From: Paludisphaera rhizosphaerae
GTDB taxonomy: Bacteria > Planctomycetota > Planctomycetia > Isosphaerales > Isosphaeraceae
Direction: 5' to 3'
Assembly: GCF_011065895.1 (NCBI RefSeq)
Contig: NZ_JAALCR010000015.1
Coordinates: 1-64,000 of the forward strand
DNA: 64,000 nucleotides
Shown here: one piece after another, positions 24,454 to 33,581 of the stretch
Numbering within the stretch: the first letter of the stretch is position 1
Layout: each line of letters opens with the position of its first letter
Position numbers and translations under genes: made by a program
Notes under the pieces: generated by a model
What the model was told of the DNA's origin: nothing
The model's database searches: none
The model's input: the letters and a program-made list of their open reading frames with translations, nothing else

Positions 24454-25290
24454 ATGAGAAGCCTGCCCAGAACTCGCAAGCCCCGCATCTCCGTGGAGTC
24501 GCTGGAAGGACGCGCCCTCCTCAGCGGCTTCGACTCGATCTTCGCTGAACTGGCCCGCTCGAAGGCGGCCATCGTGCAGAGGATTGCAACATCGGGTGTG
24601 AAGGTGGACACGGGGGCGGCGGCCGGGATCATGAGCGCCCTGGGGGGCGGCGCCGGCAGTGAGTGGGCGACCCTGATCAAGCGACAGGTCCGGAATTCTC
24701 AGGCGGTCGTCCGGCAGTTCGTGTCGGGTCAACTGACGGCCTACTCGACGACCGGGATCACGTTTCGAACGCCGCACGAGCAGTCCCAGTTCACCGGCCA
24801 GCCCTACGACCAACTCCTGCCGCTGGCGGCCGGCGGGGCGGTCTTCCGGGGGAACGTGCTGGAGTTCGCCACGATCCTGCGTGGGGAGTTCCGCGACCCG
24901 AACACCTCGTACTACGTCTTCGCCGTCGACCGCGGCGCGGGGGCCTCGCGTGGTGCGGTCTTCGCATCACGCCCCGGCATCACGCCCGACGCCCTGGTGA
25001 CGATCACCGTCGGCCCTTACGGCTCATCCGCCTCAGGCCAGATCCAGGACCTGACCGACGGTTCGGTCCAGACGATCGATCCGTCGCGGATCGCCATCCG
25101 GGGGGCGACGCTCCGGGTCTTCCTTGACGCCGGCCAACTCCCGACGCGTGGGGCCCAGCTCAACCGCTATCGGTTCGCCATGTGGACCCAGACTCAGCCC
25201 GGTTCCGACATCGCCAACGTCGCCAGCTTCGCTCCCGACGCGTCCATGATCCCGATCGCCGTTCTCAAGAACGTCTCCGTCCGTCGCTGA
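24454..25290 (+). CDS. Surface protein with a VESLEGR-type N-terminal motif
   Basis: A 278-residue protein. The start at ATG 24454 is preferred because AGGA lies 8 nt upstream; ATG 24445 is in frame too. The N-terminus has R-K-P-R-I-S-V-E-S-L-E-G-R-A-L-L-S, the motif found at the N-terminus of many large planctomycete surface proteins (LEPR-XLL-like), thought to act in export or sorting. The rest is Gly/Ser/Thr-rich and beta-prone, with T-I-T-V-G-P-Y-G and a long stretch without cysteines. No enzymatic motif is visible. It converges with the type III PKS gene. Confidence 0.65.
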   Translation: MRSLPRTRKPRISVESLEGRALLSGFDSIFAELARSKAAIVQRIATSGVKVDTGAAAGIMSALGGGAGSEWATLIKRQVRNSQAVVRQFVSGQLTAYSTTGITFRTPHEQSQFTGQPYDQLLPLAAGGAVFRGNVLEFATILRGEFRDPNTSYYVFAVDRGAGASRGAVFASRPGITPDALVTITVGPYGSSASGQIQDLTDGSVQTIDPSRIAIRGATLRVFLDAGQLPTRGAQLNRYRFAMWTQTQPGSDIANVASFAPDASMIPIAVLKNVSVRR

Positions 25291-25316
25291 CCGCTCCATA
25301 CCGCCGAGGGGCCCGT

Positions 25317-26423
25317 TCAGACGAGCAGGGCTCCCTCGGCCGCCAGGCCCGGCCCGAACCCCAGCGCCACGCAGGGCCGGGGGGCGTCGCGACGGATCAA
25401 CTCGTCGAGGATGAACAGGACCGTCGCCGACGACATGTTGCCGTGACGGGCGAGGACCGACCGCGAGGCATCGGTGGCGTCCGCCTCCAATCCGAGCGCC
25501 TCCTGCACGCCGACGAGGACGCGCGGCCCCCCGGGGTGGACGGCCCACGAGGCCACATCTTTTATCGCCAGCCCGCGCCCTTGGAGCCACGTCTCCAACC
25601 ATGGGGCGAGGTGTTTCTGGATCAGGCCCGGGACGCGCGTCGAGAGGACCATCTCGAAGCCGTGGTCGCGGACGAACCATGACATCGCCTGCTCGGAGTT
25701 CGGGAACAGGCAGGCGGCGTTGGCGGCCACGCGCCATCGCCGCGATCGATCGCCGCCCAGCGAGCCCGCCAGCACGGCGGCCGCGGAGCCGTCGGCGAAG
25801 AGGGCGTTTCCGACCATCCGCTTGGGGTTCCAGCCGTAGGAGTAATGGAGGCTGCAGAGTTCCACGGAGCAGAGGAGCACGCGAGCCTCGGGCTCGGCCG
25901 CGATCAGGCCCCGCGCCACGCGGAGCGCGTTCAACGCCCCGTGGCAGCCCATGAATCCGACGTTGGTTCGCTCCACCGTCGCCGGCAGTCCGAGCGCCTT
26001 CATGAGCCCGAAATCGACCCCCGGCGCGGCCATGCCCGTGCAGGAAACGGTGATCAAATGCGTGATTGACCCCGGGTCGACGCCGGATCGCTCCAGCGCC
26101 TGGCGGCTCGACTCGGTCGCCAGCGGCAGGGCCTCGACCTCGAACCGTTCCATGCGGCAGGCCGTCGAGGGCCCCGGGTCGCCGATCCCCTTGGAGATGA
26201 ACGGCGAGTCGTATTCGCCTTCGCCGTAGACGATCCGCCGGAATTCCTCGGGTCGGTAGACGACCTGCCGCGTTTCGACCCCCGATTGGCGGTAGAGCGA
26301 AACCAGCAGCTCGCCCTGGTCGTCGTCCTCCGCACAGAGGGCGCGGGCGGCGTCGACCGACTCGGATCGAGTGATATTCAGGGCGGGAGTCGCGGTCCCG
26401 ATCGCGAGTAGCTCGATATGCAT
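25317..26423 (-). CDS. Type III polyketide synthase (chalcone synthase-like)
   Basis: A 368-residue thiolase-fold enzyme. I chose ATG 26423 (GAGG 5 nt upstream); an upstream ATG at 26453 is possible, and the frame runs back into the preceding gene. The catalytic triad can be placed: Cys in V-G-F-M-G-C-H-G-A, His in V-H-P-G-G-P-R and Asn in H-G-N-M-S-S-A-T-V. The C-terminal G-F-G-P-G-L-A-A-E-G is also typical. Known: such enzymes extend a starter CoA with malonyl-CoA and cyclise it, often to pyrones, resorcinols or quinone precursors. Starter and product cannot be read from sequence. It ends an operon with the FAD oxidoreductase and the methyltransferase upstream. Confidence 0.93.
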   Translation of the reverse strand: MHIELLAIGTATPALNITRSESVDAARALCAEDDDQGELLVSLYRQSGVETRQVVYRPEEFRRIVYGEGEYDSPFISKGIGDPGPSTACRMERFEVEALPLATESSRQALERSGVDPGSITHLITVSCTGMAAPGVDFGLMKALGLPATVERTNVGFMGCHGALNALRVARGLIAAEPEARVLLCSVELCSLHYSYGWNPKRMVGNALFADGSAAAVLAGSLGGDRSRRWRVAANAACLFPNSEQAMSWFVRDHGFEMVLSTRVPGLIQKHLAPWLETWLQGRGLAIKDVASWAVHPGGPRVLVGVQEALGLEADATDASRSVLARHGNMSSATVLFILDELIRRDAPRPCVALGFGPGLAAEGALLV

Positions 26424-26467
26424 GGCGACCTCGGCGGGGCTTTCGAACGGCATGTCGAAGGCGATGT

Positions 26468-27601
26468 TCAGGGGGCTTTGTGCATAACCGATAGCAAGGG
26501 CCGCGCGAGCGACGGCCGGTATTCCAGGCACCGGACCAGGGTCCGCGTCATCCAGGGCGTGCGGAGGGCTCGGGAAGCGGCCCGGCAGACGAGTTGTCGA
26601 CGCGCGATCCGCGTCCGATAAACGTGGGACCAGCGGGCTGCCGGGGAGTCCTCGAGGCCGGAGATGGACTCGGCGAGAATCGTCGCGAGCGCCTCGCCGC
26701 CGGTTAGGGCCCAGGCCATCCCCTCGCCGGTGAACGGCTCGACGTAGCCGGCGGAGTCGCCGACTCGCAGCACGCCCGATTCGACGAGCCGATCGGGCGA
26801 CCGAGTCAGCAGCGCCGTCCCCTTCCAGGGCAGGGCGTCGACCCGCGGCACGGCGGGGAACCGGCTCTTTCCCAGGATCGACGCGGCGAGCGCCCCAATG
26901 CCGCCGGCCTCACGCACGGCGACCGGATTGAGCGCCGCCGCCAGGTCCAGCCGACCGTCTTCCAGGACGACCAGTCCCACGTACCCCTCGCGGCCGCAGG
27001 CCATGTAGATCCGGCCAGGTTGGAACCCCGCGGGGGGATGCGCGACGATCGCTCCGGCCCCGAGCTTGGCCTTTGGCGAAGCGGAGGTCCGGCTTCCAGC
27101 CGCGAAAAGACTGTCGGCCAATCCCGTCGCCGAGACGACGAACCGAGCGGCGACCTCGAACGACCGGCCCTCGCCGTTGAGGCGAAGGCGACTGCACCCC
27201 GGTGACGATCCGACGATCAGCCGTGCCGAGGTCCTTGGCTGAAACTCGGCCCCCGCCGCGACGGCCGCGTCCACCAACGCGGCGTCGAACGATTCGCGCG
27301 AGACGGCGACGCCGAGGTCGTGATCGACTGCGGCGCGGCGGTGACACGTCGCCAGCTCGATGCCCGTCAGAGGAACTGCGCGGAGGCGCGCGGTCAGCTC
27401 GCCCAGGCCTGTCCTGCCGAGCGCCGCCAGGGCGCGGGGATTGAGGCAGCAGCCGCAGACCTTGGTCCGGGGAAACTCGGCCCGATCGACGAGGAGTACG
27501 CGAACGCCGCGTCGCGCGAGTTCGCGCGCGGTCATCGCACCGGCTGGGCCGGCTCCAGCGACGACCACATCATAAGAGGGGAGGCCCGCGCCAATCGTCA
27601 T
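26468..27601 (-). CDS. FAD-dependent oxidoreductase, geranylgeranyl-reductase/halogenase-like family
   Basis: A 377-residue flavoprotein. The N-terminal dinucleotide-binding fold is V-V-A-G-A-G-P-A-G-A-M-T-A-R-E-L-A-R-R-G, with the acidic end of strand 2 in L-L-V-D-R. A C-G-C-C-L-N-P motif follows near residue 50. The second FAD motif is in V-G-D-S-A-G-Y-V-E-P-F-T-G-E-G-M, as in geranylgeranyl reductases and related monooxygenases. The gene starts one base inside the stop codon of the methyltransferase (TGATG overlap at 27599-27603), so translation is coupled. In the operon it probably oxidises or hydroxylates the type III PKS product; this is inferred. Confidence 0.88.
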   Translation of the reverse strand: MTIGAGLPSYDVVVAGAGPAGAMTARELARRGVRVLLVDRAEFPRTKVCGCCLNPRALAALGRTGLGELTARLRAVPLTGIELATCHRRAAVDHDLGVAVSRESFDAALVDAAVAAGAEFQPRTSARLIVGSSPGCSRLRLNGEGRSFEVAARFVVSATGLADSLFAAGSRTSASPKAKLGAGAIVAHPPAGFQPGRIYMACGREGYVGLVVLEDGRLDLAAALNPVAVREAGGIGALAASILGKSRFPAVPRVDALPWKGTALLTRSPDRLVESGVLRVGDSAGYVEPFTGEGMAWALTGGEALATILAESISGLEDSPAARWSHVYRTRIARRQLVCRAASRALRTPWMTRTLVRCLEYRPSLARPLLSVMHKAP

Positions 27602-28323
27602 CAGGACCGTCCCACCAGGAGAAAGCGGCAGGGCCAGCGGGGGATGACTTCGGGAGCCGACCAGCCAGCCTCCAGAGCCATCCGGCGGACCTCGTCGCGG
27701 GTGAACGCTCCCTCCACGGACAGAGGGCCGTCGACGTGGGCGACGGTCGATCGCGAGAGGATTCGGATGCCCGCATACGCCAGCAGCCAGCCGAGCCGTC
27801 CGCGCTCCAGGTCGTCGACCAGGACCAGCGATCCCGCCTCACGCATGGCCCGGAGCAAGGCGACGGCTGCCGGCGGGTCCAGGTGGTGGAGGAAGAGGGA
27901 GCACGTCAGGACGTCGAAGCCGGCAGGGAGCGGACCTGTCAGAGCGTCGTGTCGAAAGAAAGAAGCCTCGACCCCGGCGCGGCTCGCCTGTTCCGAGGCG
28001 TGCTGGATCGCGAACGGGCTCACGTCGCAGCCAGAGACCTCCAGCGGCAGGCCCTCGCGGCGAGCCCGGCGAGCGATCCGGACGGCGAAGTCGCCGCCGC
28101 CGCTCGCCACGTCGAGCAGCCGCACGGCCTCTCCGGGAGACATAGCAGCGCGCTGCCGGCAGAAGGCCTGGACCTGCGGCCAAACCGCCCGACTTCCCAG
28201 GCTGAAAGCGTTGACTCGACGAAGCGCCTCCAGGGCCTGCCGATGCTCCGCTGGGTCGAGGCCCGGTTGGTCCATCAATTCGGGCTGACGACGCCGCGTT
28301 CGGAGGTCGGGAGGGAGCGTCAT
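27601..28323 (-). CDS. Class I SAM-dependent methyltransferase
   Basis: A 240-residue methyltransferase. Motif I is R-L-L-D-V-A-S-G-G-G-D-F-A-V, motif II lies around V-S-G-C-D-V-S-P-F-A, and F-D-V-L-T-C-S-L-F-L-H-H-L-D is the post-motif region typical of small-molecule methyltransferases (UbiE/COQ5-like). I chose ATG 28323; ATG 28332, three codons earlier, is equally possible, as neither has a strong ribosome site. It heads the three-gene unit with the FAD oxidoreductase and the type III PKS. O- or C-methylation of the polyketide is the likely role, inferred from context. Confidence 0.88.
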   Translation of the reverse strand: MTLPPDLRTRRRQPELMDQPGLDPAEHRQALEALRRVNAFSLGSRAVWPQVQAFCRQRAAMSPGEAVRLLDVASGGGDFAVRIARRARREGLPLEVSGCDVSPFAIQHASEQASRAGVEASFFRHDALTGPLPAGFDVLTCSLFLHHLDPPAAVALLRAMREAGSLVLVDDLERGRLGWLLAYAGIRILSRSTVAHVDGPLSVEGAFTRDEVRRMALEAGWSAPEVIPRWPCRFLLVGRS

Positions 28324-28492
28324 GGCTGCCATGCTCACAGATGGATCGGGCCTTCTGAGAACCCTAGTATGGGGCACGGAGCAAGCCCCCGACAGAGGGA
28401 CGCGAAGTCCCAGTCCTCTGGGTCTTGCGCATCGCTCCGGCGACCGGGCCGGGTGTGAGAAAGCGAGGCTGGAATGGCTGTGGCTGCGGTCG

Positions 28493-29041
28493 TCACCCGG
28501 TTGTTCCTCTTCCCCACCGCCGCTCGGCCGCTCTCACAATTCCTCTGGCCATCCGTTGAAAGACCAGCCAGTGAGCAGGGTATGAGGCGAAGTAATAGAG
28601 CTGTCCCCAGAAGGGGATGGGCCGGAAGTAGACGGCCAGCCGCAGTTCCGACCTGTCGCCGTCGGGGTACACCAGGAATTCCAGCCAGGCCGTCCCTGGA
28701 TTCCTCATCTCGGCCCTGAGGAGCAGCCTTCCAGGACCGGTCCTCTCGACGCGCCAGAAGTCGACCGGGTCTCCGAGACGCAAGTCGACCGGACTACGAC
28801 GGCCTTTGCGCATACCCACGCCGCCGAGCAGGCGGTCGATCGCGCCGCGAAAGCGCCAGAGGGCGTCTGTGCCGTGCCATCCAGTCTCGCCCCCGAGACG
28901 CCGAACGCAATCGAACAGGATCTTGGATGGGGCGGAGCAGGGGATACGGTGCACGTCCTTGAGCGGAATCGCCGACGGATCGAACCGCCGAGAACGCGTT
29001 TCTTCCCGACGAGTCGTCGAGGGGTCTTCGGTCGTGGTCAT
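28493..29041 (-). CDS. DUF2867 domain protein
   Basis: A 182-residue protein. The central part matches DUF2867: A-L-W-R-F-R-G-A-I-D-R-L-L-G-G-V-G, then L-R-L-G-D-P-V-D-F-W-R-V-E, A-E-M-R-N-P-G-T-A-W-L-E-F, and a C-terminal Y-F-R-P-I-P-F-W-G-Q-L-Y-Y. Known: DUF2867 is often the C-terminal domain of short-chain dehydrogenase-like proteins and is related to the SRPBCC ligand-binding folds; here it stands alone. The frame continues upstream across the oppositely oriented dehydrogenase gene, but that extension is an antisense shadow. The ATG at 29041 is a natural start. It lies 170 bp upstream of the polyketide operon on the same strand and may belong to it. Confidence 0.8.
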   Translation of the reverse strand: MTTTEDPSTTRREETRSRRFDPSAIPLKDVHRIPCSAPSKILFDCVRRLGGETGWHGTDALWRFRGAIDRLLGGVGMRKGRRSPVDLRLGDPVDFWRVERTGPGRLLLRAEMRNPGTAWLEFLVYPDGDRSELRLAVYFRPIPFWGQLYYFASYPAHWLVFQRMARGIVRAAERRWGRGTTG

Positions 29042-29332
29042 GCCTGGGCTCTCCTCGCCGCGCGATTCGGCGGCGGTGGAGAGCGTTGCAGATCTGGGGC
29101 CGCGATCTCCGATGATCTGGAAAAGCAACGGCTGAAACGACGAAGCCCCAGAGGCCTGAATCCCGGACTCGCTTTGCCTCGACCGTCCACGTCCTTCCTC
29201 GGGCGCTGGGAGGAGGGTGACTCGTCCGAAGGCTTGCGGCCCCTTGATTTCCGTCGTCGGTTGGTCATGCTGGAGGGCGATTTCGACGGCTGTCGCCCAC
29301 CACCTTGTCCCTCCCCGCGTCGGAGCGTCGTG

Positions 29333-32300
29333 ATGTCGCAATTGAGGAAGTTCGGTCCCATGTGCATGGGGCTGGCGATCGCCGTTTGGGGGACGTCGCG
29401 CGTCGACGCCCAGCAGCCCGCCCCGGTCGAGAACGTGTCGACCTTCCCCCACCGATCGCCCCAGGACGAGCGCAAGGCGCTCCACGTCCCGCCGGGGTTC
29501 GAGATTCAGTTGGTGGCCGCCGAGCCCGACATCCAGAAGCCCCTCAACCTGGCGTTCGACGACAAGGGGAGGCTCTGGATTACCGACACGATCGAGTACC
29601 CCTGGCCGGCCAAGGACGGCGACAAGCCCCGAGACACGGTCAAGATCCTCTCCGACTTCGGACCGGACGGCCGCGCGCGCAAGATCGAGACCTTCGCCGA
29701 TGGGCTGAACATCCCCATCGGCCTTCTGCCGAAGCCCTCGGCGCGCGAGGCGCTCGTCCACAGCATCCCCAACATCTACCTGCTGAAGGACGCCGACGGC
29801 GACGGCAAGGCCGAGATCAAGGAACCGCTGTACGGGATCTTCGGCAACCGCGACACCCACGGCATGACCAACGCTTTCAGCTGGGGATACGACGGCTGGA
29901 TCTACGCCTGCCACGGGTTCTCGAACACCTCGGAGGTCTCGGGAGCCGACAAGAAGGCGATCACGATGAACTCGGGCAACACCTACCGGATGCGGCCCGA
30001 CGGCTCCCACGCCGAGTACGTCACCCACGGCCAGGTCAACCCGTTCGGCCTGGCGTTCGACGAAAGGGGCTACCTCTACTCGTGCGACTGCCACAGCAAG
30101 CCGCTCTATCAACTGATCCGGGGCGGCTACTACCCGAGCTTCGGCAAGCCCCATGACGGCCTCGGCTTCGCGCCTGAAATGGTCACCCACGACCACGGCT
30201 CGACGGCCATCTCGGGGATCGTCTACTACGCCTCGGACCAGTTCCCCGAGGCCTACCGCGGCACCACGTTCATCGGCAACGTGGTCACCAATCGGATCAA
30301 CCACGACAAGCTCGAGTGGACCGGCACCAGCCCGAAGGGGATCGAACAGCCCGACTTCGTCTGGAGCGAGGACAACTGGTTCCGCCCCGTCGACCTGGAA
30401 CTGGGCCCCGACGGCGATCTGTATGTGGCCGACTTCTACAACCGGATCATCGGCCATTACGAGGTGCCGTTGACTCACCCCGGCCGCGACCGCGACAGCG
30501 GCCGCGTCTGGAGGATCGTCTATAAGGGGGACGGCTCCAAACCCGTCTCCTCGCCTCAGGCCGTCGACCGGACCACGGCCGGCGTCGATTCGCTGATCGC
30601 CGACCTCGCCAGCCCGACGCTCCCCGTCCGCACGTCGGCGACGAATCAACTGGTCGAACGGGGCGGTGCCGAGGCGGCTGGGAAGCTCCGTGGGCTGGTC
30701 TCCCAACCCGGCGCGCCGGCGCAGCAGGTGGTCCACGCCCTCTGGGCCCTCGAACGGCTGGGCAAGCTGGACGACGAGCTATTGGTCAAGATTTGGAAGG
30801 GCTTCAGCGACCAGGCCATCCGGATTCACGTCCTCCGAGTCCTGGCTGATCGACCGTCCCTCTCCCCGATCGCTCGGGCGATCGCCCTGGAGTCGACCGA
30901 CGACGCCCACATCACGCGAGCGAGGGCCGAGGTTCTCGGAGCGCACCCGAATCCGGCCTTCGTCGCCGAGCTCCTTGGCCTCTGGCGGAAGACCGATCCG
31001 AAAGACACGCATCTAATCCACGTCATTCGGATCGCCTTGCGTGATCAATTGATCGATCCTGCCGTCTGGCCGCAGATCGCCGCAGCGCCGTTGGACGATC
31101 GCGATCGGGCCGACCTGGCCGACGTGGCGGTGGGGACGCCGAACGCAGCGGCCGCATCGTTCCTGCTCGCTCACCTAAGGAGTTTTGCGGAGAGTCCGGG
31201 GAACGTCTCCCGCTATTTGCATCACGTGGCCCGCTACGGGGAAGAAGCGGTCATTCCCTCGGTCTCGTCGTGGGTCCTCGCCGATCAAGCCTCGGCTCCG
31301 CGAAAGCTGGACCTCATCAAGGAGGTTCAGCAGGGACTGCAGGAGCGTGGCGCGGGCCTTCCCGATGAACTTCGGAAGGCCGCGGTCTCGATCGTGACGA
31401 AGGCTTTGACCGGGGCGAACGCCGGGCAGATCAAGCGTGGGATCGCGGCCATCGGGGATTTCCAGCTTAAGGAGTGCATCCCCTCTCTGGAGTCGGCCTT
31501 CGCTCGAACCGATCTTGCCGACGACGTGCGGGCCTCCACCCTGGCGGGGATCGCGGCGCTCGACATGCCGCTGGGCCTGGCGAAGTTGAAGAAGGCTCTC
31601 GACGACGGGACGCTCTCGCCTTCACTCCGTGAGGCGACCGCGATCTCGCTGGCGAATATCGACAAGCCCGAGGCGCGGGCCGCCGTTCTCGGCTCTCTGG
31701 CGACGGCGCCCGAGCGGATCCAGTCGACGGCCGCCGCGGCGCTCGTGCGTCGCAAGGACGGAGCTGCGGCTCTGCTTGAGGCGATCGCCGCCGGCAAGGC
31801 GTCGGCCCGGTTGCTCCAGCAGCGTCCGATCGTCATCGGACTGGAGAATGCGGGGATCGCGGACGTCGGCGACCGGATCGCCAAGCTCCTCGCCGGCCTT
31901 CCGCCAGCCGACGCCCAGGTCCGCGACCTGCTCGACAAGCGTCGCGAAGGCTTCCAGAAGGCGGCCTGCGACTCGACCGCCGGGGCCAAGACCTTCGAGG
32001 TCCGTTGCGGCGTCTGCCATCAGGTCGAGGGGAAGGGGGCGAAGGTCGGCCCGCAACTCGACGGCGTCGGCGGCCGGGGACTGGAGCGTCTGCTGGAGGA
32101 TGTGCTCGACCCGAACCGTAACGTCGACCAGATGTTCAGGACCACCGTCCTGGCCCTGAAGGACGGCCGGGTCGTCTCCGGGATGCTGCTCCGCGAAGAA
32201 GGAAAGGTCCTCGTCATCGCCGACTCCCAGGGGAAGGAGACCCGCGTCCCGGCTGATGAAGTCGAGGAGCGCAAGATCGTCCAACTCTCCCCCATGCCGG

Positions 32301-32389
32301 GCGACCTCGCCCAGCAGATCCCCGAGGCTGAGTTCTACAACCTGATCTCTTACCTTCTAGGTCGACGCGAGGACAAGCCGGCGAAGTGA
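29333..32389 (+). CDS. PVC-type membrane-bound dehydrogenase with HEAT repeats and C-terminal haem domain
   Basis: A 1018-residue exported protein starting at ATG 29333 (GGAG upstream) with a signal peptide (residues about 1-27, ending V-D-A). Residues about 35-410 form a beta-propeller-like dehydrogenase domain (V-P-P-G-F-E-I-Q-L-V-A-A-E-P-D, L-W-I-T-D-T-I-E-Y-P, G-P-D-G-D-L-Y-V-A-D-F-Y-N). A long helical HEAT-repeat region follows (about 430-860). The C-terminus is a cytochrome-like domain with F-E-V-R-C-G-V-C-H-Q-V-E-G-K-G and a late L-I-S-Y-L-L. This three-part build is characteristic of Planctomycetes and related phyla. The substrate is unknown; sugars or sugar derivatives are usually suspected. 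It is followed by an aldo/keto reductase on the same strand. Confidence 0.92.
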   Translation: MSQLRKFGPMCMGLAIAVWGTSRVDAQQPAPVENVSTFPHRSPQDERKALHVPPGFEIQLVAAEPDIQKPLNLAFDDKGRLWITDTIEYPWPAKDGDKPRDTVKILSDFGPDGRARKIETFADGLNIPIGLLPKPSAREALVHSIPNIYLLKDADGDGKAEIKEPLYGIFGNRDTHGMTNAFSWGYDGWIYACHGFSNTSEVSGADKKAITMNSGNTYRMRPDGSHAEYVTHGQVNPFGLAFDERGYLYSCDCHSKPLYQLIRGGYYPSFGKPHDGLGFAPEMVTHDHGSTAISGIVYYASDQFPEAYRGTTFIGNVVTNRINHDKLEWTGTSPKGIEQPDFVWSEDNWFRPVDLELGPDGDLYVADFYNRIIGHYEVPLTHPGRDRDSGRVWRIVYKGDGSKPVSSPQAVDRTTAGVDSLIADLASPTLPVRTSATNQLVERGGAEAAGKLRGLVSQPGAPAQQVVHALWALERLGKLDDELLVKIWKGFSDQAIRIHVLRVLADRPSLSPIARAIALESTDDAHITRARAEVLGAHPNPAFVAELLGLWRKTDPKDTHLIHVIRIALRDQLIDPAVWPQIAAAPLDDRDRADLADVAVGTPNAAAASFLLAHLRSFAESPGNVSRYLHHVARYGEEAVIPSVSSWVLADQASAPRKLDLIKEVQQGLQERGAGLPDELRKAAVSIVTKALTGANAGQIKRGIAAIGDFQLKECIPSLESAFARTDLADDVRASTLAGIAALDMPLGLAKLKKALDDGTLSPSLREATAISLANIDKPEARAAVLGSLATAPERIQSTAAAALVRRKDGAAALLEAIAAGKASARLLQQRPIVIGLENAGIADVGDRIAKLLAGLPPADAQVRDLLDKRREGFQKAACDSTAGAKTFEVRCGVCHQVEGKGAKVGPQLDGVGGRGLERLLEDVLDPNRNVDQMFRTTVLALKDGRVVSGMLLREEGKVLVIADSQGKETRVPADEVEERKIVQLSPMPGDLAQQIPEAEFYNLISYLLGRREDKPAK

Positions 32390-32546
32390 CGGGGGGGCTG
32401 GATCGCCTCCGTAGAATCGTCGAAAGGCGTTCGACCGCGCGTCGGCGGTGCAGGAGTTGCACTCATCGAGCCGGTCGGACGCGTCGGGCTTGAGAAACCG
32501 GGTGGAATCCACTCGATCGCGAATTACGGGAAAAGGAGTCGACGTG

Positions 32547-33554
32547 ATGTCTTCCAACCAACCCAACCGTCGGGACGTGCTTCAGGTCGGGGCCGCGGGG
32601 CTCGCCGCGCTTTCGCTCGGCGGAGCCTCGATGGGGGCTCAGGAGAAGAACGAGCAGGGGGTGCCGCTTCGTCCCCTGGGCAAGACGGGTGTGAAGGTGT
32701 CGCTCCTGGGGCTCGGCGGCCACCACTCGACGCGGGCGAAGGAGGAGAAGGACTCGCTGCGACTCATCCAGCGCGCCGTGGACGAGGGAGTGACGTTCCT
32801 CGACAACGCCTGGGACTACCACAACGGCGGCGCCGAGGAGCGGATGGGCAAGGCCCTGGAAGAGGGGAAGATCCGCGACAAGGTCTTCCTCATGACCAAG
32901 GTCTGCGGACGCACCGCCAAGGAGGCCCAGTCGAACCTGGAAGACAGCCTTCGAAGGCTTCGGACTGACCACATCGACCTCTGGCAGTTCCACGAGATCA
33001 ACTACGAGAACGACCCGGACCGCATCTTCGCGGCCGAGGCCGCCATCGAAGTCGCGCTCAAGGCGAAGGAGCAGGGGAAGGTCCGGTTCATCGGATTCAC
33101 CGGCCATCGGAACCCGGAAGTCCACCTCAAGATGCTTCAGAAGCCCTACGATTGGGCCACCGTCCAGATGCCGCTGAACGTCCTGGACGGCACGTTCCGA
33201 AGCTTCCAGAAGCAGGTTCTGCCCGTGCTGGTCGAGCGCGGCATCGGCGCGATCGCGATGAAGACCCTGGGCGGCAACGGCGGGATCGTCAGCAATGCCA
33301 AGGTGCCCGTCGAGCGGGCCCTTGGCTATGTGTTCTCAATGCCGATCTCGACGCTCGTCTCGGGGATGGAGTCGGAGAAGATCCTGGAGCAAAACCTCAA
33401 GATCGTCCGTAGCTACCAGCCGATGTCGCACGACGAGATGATCGCCCTGGAGACCGAATACAAAGCGGCCGCCGCCGACGGCCGCTACGAGGGCTTCAAG
33501 ACGACCAAGAACTACGACGGCCCCGTCCACAAGAAGCAGCAGCAAGAGGCGTGA
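32547..33554 (+). CDS. Aldo/keto reductase with a Tat-type signal
   Basis: A 335-residue protein starting at ATG 32547 with AAAAGGAG 8 nt upstream. The N-terminus holds a twin-arginine motif (N-R-R-D-V-L-Q-V) and a hydrophobic stretch, so export as a folded, cofactor-loaded protein is likely. The body is an aldo/keto reductase: R-P-L-G-K-T-G-V-K-V-S-L-L-G-L-G, catalytic Asp and Tyr in F-L-D-N-A-W-D-Y-H-N-G, Lys in F-L-M-T-K-V, and His in L-W-Q-F-H-E-I. It reduces carbonyl groups with NADPH in the known family. Its place behind a PVC dehydrogenase suggests a joint periplasmic oxidoreductase pathway. Confidence 0.9.
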   Translation: MSSNQPNRRDVLQVGAAGLAALSLGGASMGAQEKNEQGVPLRPLGKTGVKVSLLGLGGHHSTRAKEEKDSLRLIQRAVDEGVTFLDNAWDYHNGGAEERMGKALEEGKIRDKVFLMTKVCGRTAKEAQSNLEDSLRRLRTDHIDLWQFHEINYENDPDRIFAAEAAIEVALKAKEQGKVRFIGFTGHRNPEVHLKMLQKPYDWATVQMPLNVLDGTFRSFQKQVLPVLVERGIGAIAMKTLGGNGGIVSNAKVPVERALGYVFSMPISTLVSGMESEKILEQNLKIVRSYQPMSHDEMIALETEYKAAAADGRYEGFKTTKNYDGPVHKKQQQEA

Positions 33555-33581
33555 GCCCACCGGCTCAACCTCCGGCCGGGT

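Noticed and set aside
29042-30736. The long N-terminal extension of the DUF2867 frame on the minus strand
   Set aside because: It overlaps the PVC dehydrogenase on the opposite strand; the true domain starts with the ATG at 29041.
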